Positions 1-5,037 of a stretch of 5,078 bases of DNA are shown piece by piece (the stretch's first letter is position 1; each line of letters starts with the position of its first letter). Both the position numbers and the translations under genes were made by a program. The DNA is from Nitrospiraceae bacterium UBA2166 (lineage in GTDB: Bacteria; Nitrospirota; Nitrospiria; Nitrospirales; UBA2166). The DNA lies in contig DCWI01000034.1 in assembly GCA_002328825.1 (NCBI GenBank), positions 1-5,078 on the forward strand. Direction: 5' to 3'. The notes under the pieces were generated by a model that had not been told where the DNA came from, ran no database searches, and saw nothing but the letters and a program-made list of their open reading frames with translations.

Positions 1-495
1 TGGGTCATGTGTCCCAAACCACGTTTGCCCGATGACGGCATACACATAAAATAGGAGGCTTGCAAGTAGTGCCATCTGTCCAATGGCGGGAATACTGTGA
101 ATCACAGCGACAACCATGACCTGCATGTTGGGAAGCGCACTTAGGAGGCGAAGGACTCTTAGTAATCGGATGAGTCGCAAGACTGTTGTCTGATTTTGAA
201 TTCCTGGAACGAATGCTGCGGCAACGATAATAAAATCAAATACATTCCAGCCGTCGCGGAAAAAGTTTTGGGGACGCTGTCCGCACGCGATAATTTTGAG
301 CGCGATCTCTACGACGAACACTCCGAGAATTATCCCGTCAATAAGGTGAAGCAGCGTGCCGTACTGGCTTTCCATATAGGGATACGTTTCCATGCCGATA
401 ATTACCGCGTTGGTCAGGATGACTATGACGATAAATATCGTAAATACTGGAGAGGTTGTGATGCGGATAGTCAATGAAACGAGTGATTGCCACAT
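1..495 (-). CDS. Voltage-gated sodium channel family protein, N-terminal part (3' end outside window)
   Basis: An open frame of 165 codons runs leftward from an ATG at 495 off the window edge; an in-frame TAA three codons upstream (502-504) fixes this start. It encodes the voltage sensor and S5 of a single-domain Ion_trans channel of the NaChBac/NavAb type, an inner-membrane homotetramer. S1 spans about 18-36, with the family motif TNAVIIGMETYP at 29-40. S2 spans about 48-71 and carries E63. S3 holds WNVFDF (83-88) with countercharge D87. S4 has gating arginines at every third position: R107, R110, R113 and R116. An S4-S5 linker leads into S5 (about 137-160, ending in VIGQTWFG). The pore helix, selectivity filter and C-terminal coiled coil lie beyond the window, so Na+ versus Ca2+ selectivity cannot be judged. 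There is no strong Shine-Dalgarno sequence. The family call is very secure; the exact ion is not. Confidence 0.93.
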   Translation of the reverse strand, partial: MWQSLVSLTIRITTSPVFTIFIVIVILTNAVIIGMETYPYMESQYGTLLHLIDGIILGVFVVEIALKIIACGQRPQNFFRDGWNVFDFIIVAAAFVPGIQNQTTVLRLIRLLRVLRLLSALPNMQVMVVAVIHSIPAIGQMALLASLLFYVYAVIGQTWFGTHDP

Positions 496-586
496 ATGAT
501 TTTATGGTCCGTCAGCTGTTGAAGGTTGACAAGTCAATTGTGATGCGAGGAGCATCATGTTCGTGCGTTCATCCTTGGAAAGAGAC

Positions 587-595
587 ATTGTACCA
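587..595 (-). promoter_or_regulatory. Possible extended -10 element for the channel gene
   Basis: On the minus strand, TGG-TACAAT fits an extended -10 element (TGn plus five of six TATAAT bases), about 90 bp before the channel ATG. No convincing -35 lies at the usual distance, which extended -10 promoters can tolerate. It would give a 5' leader of roughly 85 nt. The element sits between AGACA (583-587, overlapping by one base) and TGTCT (600-604). The evidence is a single motif in a 262-bp gap, so this is tentative. The rest of 496-757 shows only short open frames without ribosome binding sites and no clear terminator. Confidence 0.25.
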
Positions 596-757
596 ACACT
601 GTCTTGCTCATGGATACGAATAACAAGATGGGGTCAAAAACCCTACTGATTTGTTGGAATGGGTAGTTTGATGAAAGACAGGATTTCCAAAAAGTAGAGG
701 AGAATCGCGCACGGTTTCGAGGATTTTAGAGAAGTATTTCATGCAATTGGTAGGATG

Positions 758-1450
758 TTAATTTGTGGTTTCACTGTCTTTGAACCATTCTCCGTTTACT
801 CGTTTGAACATGATCTTACTGGATTTCTCTTTCTCCCCTTCGTAGGAGGTCACGGCTGTTCCAATCGCAGTGTCGCCCTCAATGAGAACTTTAATTAGTG
901 CATGACTTTTTGGTTCTTGTCTTTGGCCGTATGTAGAGAAAAACTCCATGATTGCTCCGAAGTACTCGTATTTGGTGGGTATGATTGATGACATATTGTT
1001 ATCTGACGTGTTAATTGCAAGGTGCTTTTTTTTAAGAGTGCGTAAGGCAATTTCTTTTGAATCCTCTGTGGTGGAGCTAACGGGTCCGAATTGGTTAGCG
1101 TTTTCTCTTATTTGAAGGAGTTGTGCTAGTGCGAGGTGGAGTTCTATTAATGCGTTGTCCTGAGCTTCTTGTGTCAGACAATCAAGGACCGTGTCCCAAG
1201 CTTTCTGTGCGCGTGCTTGTTCACACATCTTGTATGCTTCTTCGGGAGACGCGTATCCACGGACAATACGTTTAACGGGTTTACTGGATTTGCTGGGTTG
1301 AGGGTTGGAGAGTATTTGTTGTTGATGTTGAGTTGTTTCTATAAGGGAAGTAGTGAGTTTATCATTGTTGCAGGATGAAACAGAGAGAAGCATACAAATC
1401 CCGACAAATGTCATTCCGCGATTTCCTCTGAACGCATAGGCACTGTTCAC
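758..1450 (-). CDS. Small secreted lipoprotein with a C-terminal NTF2/DUF4878-like region, function unknown
   Basis: A 230-residue protein with a GTG start. Its signal peptide has arginines at 8 and 11, a hydrophobic stretch at 13-22 and the lipobox VSSC, predicting acylation at C27 and membrane anchoring after signal peptidase II cleavage. A polar linker rich in Gln, Ser, Pro and Lys (about 28-62) follows. Then comes GYASPEEAY...WDTVLDCLTQEAQD (65-98), a pattern I associate with uncharacterised, often planctomycetal, proteins. The C-terminal part ends in a GDTAIGTAV...KIMFKRVNGEWFKD pattern (192-225), typical of small alpha+beta NTF2-like or DUF4878-like folds. No catalytic residues are recognisable. 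An AAGGAA ribosome binding site 8-9 nt upstream supports the GTG. An internal ATG at codon 13 also has an AGAGGA upstream but would remove the basic n-region. The gene lies 47 bp after the threonine aldolase stop with no terminator between, so the two are probably co-transcribed. Confidence 0.8.
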   Translation of the reverse strand: MNSAYAFRGNRGMTFVGICMLLSVSSCNNDKLTTSLIETTQHQQQILSNPQPSKSSKPVKRIVRGYASPEEAYKMCEQARAQKAWDTVLDCLTQEAQDNALIELHLALAQLLQIRENANQFGPVSSTTEDSKEIALRTLKKKHLAINTSDNNMSSIIPTKYEYFGAIMEFFSTYGQRQEPKSHALIKVLIEGDTAIGTAVTSYEGEKEKSSKIMFKRVNGEWFKDSETTN

Positions 1451-1458
1451 AGTTGCTT

Positions 1459-1464
1459 TCCTTT
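1459..1464 (-). promoter_or_regulatory. Ribosome binding site supporting the GTG start of the lipoprotein
   Basis: On the minus strand an AAGGAA-like purine run precedes the GTG at 1450 by about 8 nt. This favours the long form with its positively charged signal peptide n-region over the internal ATG at 1414. The alternative ATG has its own AGAGGA about 9 nt upstream, so secondary initiation there cannot be excluded. Confidence 0.5.
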
Positions 1465-1497
1465 GATGACGCGGTTTCTTCTACGCATTTAGGCCAA

Positions 1498-2535
1498 TTA
1501 TTGCAAGAATGTGTTATTGATAATCTCGATCGCATCCACAATATCTTGATGTGTAATACCAAGATGGGTGACAGCTCGAAAGGAGGTCGGTGTAAATCGT
1601 GAAAGAAGCAGTCCTTCACGTTTTAGTGCATTGAAGAGGTTATCCTGGGATTGGTGGAACTGACCTACATCGAAGATTATGATGTTTGTTTCGATCTTTT
1701 TCGCGTCAATCATGATGCCGGGAACTTTTTCTAGTCCTTGTGCGAGTAGTTGAGCGTGCTTGTGATCGTCGTGGAGTCTGACGATATTATGTTTCAGGGC
1801 ATACAACCCAGCTGCCGCGATGATACCTGCTTGTCTCATTCCTCCGCCGTACATTTTTCTAATGCGCCGCATCTGTGCAATACGAGCTTTGCTCGATACA
1901 AGCATTGAGCCCACTGGAGCCCCAAGTCCTTTTGACAGACAGAATGATACCGTTTCAAAATGTGACGCGTAGATATTTGGAGCGACGCCGGTTGCGCATA
2001 CCGCATTAAACAGGCGTGCGCCATCAAGATGCATCGCAATATTTCTGGCTGTTGCAATGTTTCGAATTTGGGATATGGTTTTGAGTGGATAGACTGTTCC
2101 TCCTGCACGATTGTGTGTGTTTTCAAGACAGATTAAGCTCGTTAGAGGATTGTGAATGTCTGGTGATTTGATTGCAGACTCTACTTGCTCTGCAGTCATG
2201 ATTCCTCGTGGGGCAGACAGTGTGCATGGTTGGATTCCCGAAAGAGCCGATGCTGCTCCGCTCTCATACTGGACGATATGCGCATTGGTTTCGATGATAA
2301 TTTCATCACCCGGGTTGGTCAGCGATCGGATCGCGATTTGATTAGCCATCGTTCCACTGGGAACAAAAAGTGCGGCAGGTTTTCCCAGCATTGTGGCAGC
2401 ATAGGCCTCAAGCTTATTGACCGTTGGGTCTTCGCCCCAGACATCATCGCCAACGTCAGCGTTAGCAATTGCTCGGCGCATGTCTGGAGATGGCTTCGTC
2501 ATTGTATCGCTGCGCAGGTCAATAATTCGGTTCAT
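1498..2535 (-). CDS. ltaE: Low-specificity L-threonine aldolase
   Basis: A 345-residue fold-type I PLP enzyme, cytoplasmic, that cleaves L-threonine or L-allo-threonine to glycine and acetaldehyde and belongs to glycine/threonine metabolism. It is full length for the family. Visible motifs in order are IDLRSDTMTKP (5-15), VGDDVWGEDPTV (28-39), the phosphate-binding SGTMANQ (60-66), the ring-stacking histidine H86 in NAHI, CLENTHNRAGG (136-146), HLDGAR (169-174) with D171 expected to hold the pyridine nitrogen, and SKGLGAPVGS (201-210) with Schiff-base lysine K202. R320 in SFRAVTHLGIT is the likely substrate-carboxylate arginine. Nothing essential is missing. Stereospecificity towards threonine versus allo-threonine cannot be read from the sequence. 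The ATG at 2535 fits the family N-terminus, but the bases before it (CTTTTCCT) are pyrimidine-rich with no Shine-Dalgarno sequence. The gene diverges from the 2-hydroxyacid dehydrogenase and is followed by the lipoprotein gene. Confidence 0.95.
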   Translation of the reverse strand: MNRIIDLRSDTMTKPSPDMRRAIANADVGDDVWGEDPTVNKLEAYAATMLGKPAALFVPSGTMANQIAIRSLTNPGDEIIIETNAHIVQYESGAASALSGIQPCTLSAPRGIMTAEQVESAIKSPDIHNPLTSLICLENTHNRAGGTVYPLKTISQIRNIATARNIAMHLDGARLFNAVCATGVAPNIYASHFETVSFCLSKGLGAPVGSMLVSSKARIAQMRRIRKMYGGGMRQAGIIAAAGLYALKHNIVRLHDDHKHAQLLAQGLEKVPGIMIDAKKIETNIIIFDVGQFHQSQDNLFNALKREGLLLSRFTPTSFRAVTHLGITHQDIVDAIEIINNTFLQ

Positions 2536-2567
2536 AGGAAAAGCAGTCTTGTCTGAAGGTATCCAAA

Positions 2568-2573
2568 AGTCAA
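2568..2573 (-). promoter_or_regulatory. Possible -35 element of the threonine aldolase promoter
   Basis: TTGACT on the minus strand matches five of six -35 consensus bases and lies in the 117-bp divergent intergenic region. A 17-bp spacer would place the -10 at 2545-2550 (AAGACT), which is a poor match, so the pairing is uncertain. If correct, transcription would begin within a few bases of the aldolase ATG, consistent with the missing Shine-Dalgarno sequence. Confidence 0.25.
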
Positions 2574-2582
2574 GTTTCTTGC

Positions 2583-2611
2583 TTGCGACTCACAGAGAGT
2601 ATCGTTAGGAT
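2583..2611 (+). promoter_or_regulatory. Putative sigma70-type promoter of the 2-hydroxyacid dehydrogenase operon
   Basis: A -35-like TTGCGA (2583-2588; four of six matches) is separated by exactly 17 bp from a -10-like TAGGAT (2606-2611; four of six matches). The predicted start near 2618 gives a leader of about 35 nt ending in the GAGGTG ribosome binding site at 2643-2648. The promoter lies in the divergent gap opposite the aldolase start, so a regulator bound here could affect both genes. Confidence 0.4.
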
Positions 2612-2652
2612 CACCCAGAAATTGTTGTGTTAATTATGAGCTGAGGTGTAGC

Positions 2653-3639
2653 GTGATCGAATCAAGAGTTTTGCCACAGACAAAAGGAGTTTTTCTTGAT
2701 GCCGATTCCATACGGCCAGATGAACTTGATCTCAGTTTGCTCATGGAGGCTTTTTCAGGTCTGACGTTCTACGCACACACCCATCTTTCAAATGCGGTTG
2801 ATCGTATTGGATCTGCTCAGGTTGTGATTTGCAATAAGACTCCTATGAGTCGCGATGTTCTGTTAGAAGTGCCAAATTTGAAATTAATTGTGGTGGCTGC
2901 AACGGGGGTCAACAATGTTGACCTCGCGGCTGCAACGGAGCATGGGATTACGGTGTGCAATGCGCGTGGGTATTCAACGCCTTCAGTGGTTCAAGTGGTG
3001 TTTACGATGATTCTTGGGCTCATGACCAGATTATTTGATTATCAGCGAGTGGTGTCCTCAGGAGTATGGCAAAAAAGCGAACAGTTTTGTGCTCTGCATT
3101 TCCCATTTTCAGAACTTAGTGGGAAGCGAATTGGCCTTATTGGTTATGGTGAGATCGGTCGTGCAGTCGAGCGAGTCGCAAAGGTGTTTGGCATGTTGCC
3201 TTTGATTGCGGAACGTCGTGGCGTGACTCCGGTTCGTGAAGACCGCCTCGCGTTTGAAGATGTGCTTGCACACGCTGATATTCTCACGATGCATTGTCCC
3301 TTGACGCCAGAAACGAAAGACCTCATTGCCGAAAAAGAGTTTGCATTGATGAAGTCCGATGTATTGTTGATCAATACCGCACGTGGTGGAATAGTGAATG
3401 AATGCGCATTGCGTGATGCGTTATATCAAGAGCGTATTGCTGGGGCGGGGGTTGATGTTTTGACCAACGAGCCGCCAACACATGGAAACCCGCTCTTAGA
3501 TTCACCCATTCCAAATCTCATTGTGACTCCGCACATTGCGTGGGCAAGTCGAGAGGCGCGTCAGAGGCTTGCCGATCAGATTGCGGAAAATGTTCAAGCG
3601 TTTAGAGAGGGGATGCCAAAAAACGTGGTAAATTCGTGA
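2653..3639 (+). CDS. D-2-hydroxyacid dehydrogenase, hydroxypyruvate/glycerate dehydrogenase type
   Basis: A 328-residue NAD(P)-dependent dehydrogenase, cytoplasmic, expected to reduce hydroxypyruvate and/or glyoxylate to D-glycerate or glycolate. It has the usual family length and domain order. The substrate-binding half includes VAATGVNNVDL (81-91) and CNARGYSTPSV (102-112). The Rossmann motif GYGEIG is at 164-169. The catalytic triad is complete: R244 in INTARGG, E273 in NEPP and H294 in TPHIAW. The segments WQKSEQFC (139-146) and PHIAWASREARQRL (293-306) are typical of the HprA-like subgroup rather than of phosphoglycerate or formate dehydrogenases. After the second Rossmann strand the sequence is A-E187-R188-R189; E187 suggests NAD(H), while the arginines leave NADP(H) possible. 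The GTG start is supported by GAGGTG four bases upstream. An SRPBCC gene follows 52 bp downstream with no terminator. The substrate is inferred from subgroup likeness only. Confidence 0.92.
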   Translation: MIESRVLPQTKGVFLDADSIRPDELDLSLLMEAFSGLTFYAHTHLSNAVDRIGSAQVVICNKTPMSRDVLLEVPNLKLIVVAATGVNNVDLAAATEHGITVCNARGYSTPSVVQVVFTMILGLMTRLFDYQRVVSSGVWQKSEQFCALHFPFSELSGKRIGLIGYGEIGRAVERVAKVFGMLPLIAERRGVTPVREDRLAFEDVLAHADILTMHCPLTPETKDLIAEKEFALMKSDVLLINTARGGIVNECALRDALYQERIAGAGVDVLTNEPPTHGNPLLDSPIPNLIVTPHIAWASREARQRLADQIAENVQAFREGMPKNVVNS

Positions 3640-3680
3640 GTCATGTATTGAGAATCTCCATGGTATTGTTGTGTGGGTGC

Positions 3681-3687
3681 AAGGAGG
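3681..3687 (+). promoter_or_regulatory. Shine-Dalgarno sequence that decides the SRPBCC start
   Basis: AAGGAGG is a full match to the anti-Shine-Dalgarno core and ends four bases before the ATG at 3692. It lies inside the frame that would open at GTG 3671, showing that the ATG rather than the upstream GTG is the likely start. Confidence 0.7.
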
Positions 3688-3691
3688 CTTA

Positions 3692-4162
3692 ATGACTCTC
3701 GAAGAGAGTGAGCATCAATTTAAAGTTGTGGTTTCAAAAGACGTGCCTGCTCCGGTCGATACGGTCTTTTGGTATTTTACCGCGCATGCATTTTGGGAGA
3801 AGTGGTGGATTCATACCCTCGAGGTGTATGAGGGGAATGCAGATGCAGGAGGAAAATTTCGCATCAAGTGTGAGGACAATCGTGCAGATGTAATCTATAC
3901 GGTGTCAGGGTTTTTAAAGGCCATTGCTAGATCCGAGTCCATGATATTTAGTTGGACGATTGAAGAACCACAGGAGTTAGCGGATGAAACCTGTGTGACT
4001 GTTACGTTTTCCCGGAGCGTTGCAGGAACTCTTGTTACCGTCTGCCATGCGGGCTTTATGAGCCGTGAGGCGGCGATACTCCACGACGAAGGTTGGGAAG
4101 GAGGCCTAAATAAGGCATGTTACTTTATTATGCGTTTATGCGGGACTCTTTTGTCAGAGTAG
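3692..4162 (+). CDS. SRPBCC-family protein, AHSA1-like
   Basis: A 156-residue single-domain protein counted from ATG 3692; a longer frame from GTG 3671 would add seven residues translated across the ribosome binding site and is unlikely. Visible features follow the helix-grip fold of AHSA1 (Aha1 C-terminal-like) proteins: an opening strand into an APVDTVFWYFT helix (20-30), FWEKWW (34-39), a GG-x-F-x-I turn (53-58), GFLKAIARSESMIFSWT (73-89), then CVTVTFSRSVAGTLVTVCHAGF (102-123) and the characteristic GW...GL near 138-143 before the long C-terminal helix. Such proteins bind hydrophobic ligands or act as small chaperone-like factors; no ligand or catalytic residue can be named. There is no signal peptide, so it should be cytoplasmic. 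It lies 52 bp behind the dehydrogenase on the same strand, so a shared transcript is likely, but a shared pathway is not shown. Confidence 0.82.
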   Translation: MTLEESEHQFKVVVSKDVPAPVDTVFWYFTAHAFWEKWWIHTLEVYEGNADAGGKFRIKCEDNRADVIYTVSGFLKAIARSESMIFSWTIEEPQELADETCVTVTFSRSVAGTLVTVCHAGFMSREAAILHDEGWEGGLNKACYFIMRLCGTLLSE

Positions 4163-4222
4163 CACGGGCTTTTACCCTTACAGTGGCGCGGTTGAATTTT
4201 GCGCTGTCACGAATGGAGCATG

Positions 4223-4277
4223 AGGAGAGGGATATCTCCACTATGGGGAAGTGATTAGCTTTTGATCAGGAGAGGGA
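4223..4277 (+). repeat. 10-bp direct repeat with a small inverted repeat upstream of lexA
   Basis: AGGAGAGGGA occurs at 4223-4232 and again at 4268-4277, 45 bp apart. The first copy forms part of a perfect 5-bp inverted repeat, GGAGA (4224-4228) and TCTCC (4235-4239), around a 6-base loop. No T-run follows, so it is not a convincing intrinsic terminator. Both copies lie upstream of the lexA -35 element. Function is unknown and chance is possible for purine-rich words. Confidence 0.35.
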
Positions 4278-4284
4278 ATTTTTC

Positions 4285-4313
4285 TTGCAATAAAGACATT
4301 TGTCTGGTATCTT
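4285..4313 (+). promoter_or_regulatory. Putative lexA promoter (-35, 17-bp spacer, extended -10)
   Basis: TTGCAA (4285-4290; four of six -35 consensus bases) is followed by exactly 17 bp and then TATCTT (4308-4313; four of six -10 bases), preceded by TGG, which gives an extended -10. The usual distance from the -10 puts the transcription start at about 4320, the A of the lexA ATG. The spacer contains the AGACA-TT-TGTCT palindrome, the expected place for a repressor to block polymerase. Confidence 0.5.
4294..4305 (+). promoter_or_regulatory. Candidate LexA operator (SOS box), AGACA-N2-TGTCT
   Basis: A perfect 5-bp inverted repeat around a 2-bp centre fills most of the spacer of the lexA promoter. 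LexA proteins normally repress their own gene by binding a palindrome overlapping this position. It differs from the E. coli type (CTGT-N8-ACAG) and the Bacillus type (GAAC-N4-GTTC), and neither of those appears between 4163 and 4319. The recognition helix of the encoded LexA is also altered, which agrees with a different target. The assignment rests on symmetry and location, with one clear copy in the window. Confidence 0.45.
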
Positions 4314-4319
4314 TGGAAA

Positions 4320-4943
4320 ATGTCACCACGTACCCCCTTAGGAGAAACGCGGGAACGTGTGTATTGTTTTGTGCGAGAACGGCTTGAGCAAGGGCTTCCG
4401 CCTACAGTGAGGGAGGTCCAAGCTGCTCTGGGTTTTCGTGCAGTACAAACTGCACGCGAGCATCTTGAGCGTCTTGTGGGTGAAGGACGTCTGGCCAAGC
4501 AGTCGGGTAAAGCACGAGGCTACTACCTCCCACTCGAAGAGATGGCAGGACCTCTTTCCATCCTTATTCCCGTTCTTGGGCAAGTGCAGGCGGGGGCTTT
4601 GTCTACTGCTATTGAACATATCGAGGGGCACATCCCGATGCGAACACGAACGGCAGAAGGGATTTTTGGTCTTCGAATACGCGGCGAAAGTATGACTGGG
4701 GTCGGAATTTTTCCCGGAGACATTGCGGTTGTCAGGTCGCAGCCAAGTGCAGAGTCTGGGGATATTGTCGTTGCACTCGTTGATGATGAGGCTACGATCA
4801 AAACCCTGAAGATTCGTCAGGAACGGATTGAACTGCATCCTGAAAATCCTCACTTTAAACCTATCGTTCCATTTCCCGGTCACTGTTCTATTATTGGGAA
4901 GGTGATTGAAGTTCGTCGTTTTCTTGAGGGAGGGCTGCACTGA
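4320..4943 (+). CDS. lexA: LexA SOS-response transcriptional repressor and self-cleaving protease
   Basis: A 207-residue dimeric DNA-binding repressor of DNA-damage genes, inactivated by RecA-stimulated self-cleavage; the length is normal for the family. The N-terminal winged helix spans about 1-70, with LPPTVREVQAALGF (26-39), the recognition helix around RAVQTAREHL (40-49) and the wing GKARGYYLP (63-71). A hinge leads to the peptidase S24 domain. The scissile bond is A91-G92 in VQAGA, the nucleophile is S124 in GESMTGVG and the general base is K161 in EATIKTLKI, so the autocleavage machinery is complete. The recognition helix differs from the E. coli GFRSPNAAEEHL, consistent with a different operator. 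The ATG at 4320 places the PPT motif as in E. coli LexA; the next in-frame GTG (codon 14) would remove helix 1. There is no properly spaced Shine-Dalgarno sequence and the predicted transcription start coincides with the ATG. Confidence 0.95.
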   Translation: MSPRTPLGETRERVYCFVRERLEQGLPPTVREVQAALGFRAVQTAREHLERLVGEGRLAKQSGKARGYYLPLEEMAGPLSILIPVLGQVQAGALSTAIEHIEGHIPMRTRTAEGIFGLRIRGESMTGVGIFPGDIAVVRSQPSAESGDIVVALVDDEATIKTLKIRQERIELHPENPHFKPIVPFPGHCSIIGKVIEVRRFLEGGLH

Positions 4944-4979
4944 CTGATGGGTGCCAAATACGCACTCAAATCGAGAGCA

Positions 4980-5008
4980 TTGTAGTCCCTAAACCTGTTT
5001 GGTAAGAT
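4980..5008 (+). promoter_or_regulatory. Putative promoter of the tRNA-His gene
   Basis: TTGTAG (4980-4985) is separated by 17 bp from TAAGAT (5003-5008), which is preceded by TGG as in an extended -10 element. Transcription would start near 5015, about 24 bases before the mature tRNA 5' end, leaving a short leader for RNase P. The hexamers are weak individually, but spacing and position fit. No intrinsic terminator is evident between the lexA stop (4943) and this site, so read-through from lexA is possible. Confidence 0.4.
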
Positions 5009-5037
5009 GGGCTATTCCTCACGCAATCCAAATGGTT

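Noticed and set aside
196..477. 93-codon open frame on the plus strand
   Set aside because: It is antisense to the channel gene, whose minus-strand frame shows clear family motifs across the same bases.
504..623. 39-residue open frame on the plus strand diverging from the channel gene
   Set aside because: It lacks a Shine-Dalgarno sequence and recognisable motifs; its length is expected by chance.
608..742. 44-residue open frame on the minus strand between the lipoprotein and the channel
   Set aside because: It has no ribosome binding site, and no family pattern is recognisable.
2185..2556. 123-codon open frame on the plus strand
   Set aside because: It is antisense to the threonine aldolase N-terminal region, which is well conserved in the minus-strand frame.
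3671..3691. GTG at 3671 as start of the SRPBCC protein
   Set aside because: The seven extra codons run through the AAGGAGG ribosome binding site of the ATG at 3692, and the family N-terminus fits the ATG.
4178..4208. Imperfect hairpin (ACAG...CGC / GCG...CTGT) after the SRPBCC gene as a terminator
   Set aside because: The stem needs a 3-base bulge and no T-run follows it, so it does not meet the pattern of an intrinsic terminator.
4338..4940. 200-codon open frame on the minus strand
   Set aside because: It is antisense to lexA, whose frame has all catalytic and DNA-binding motifs; the minus-strand product has no recognisable pattern.
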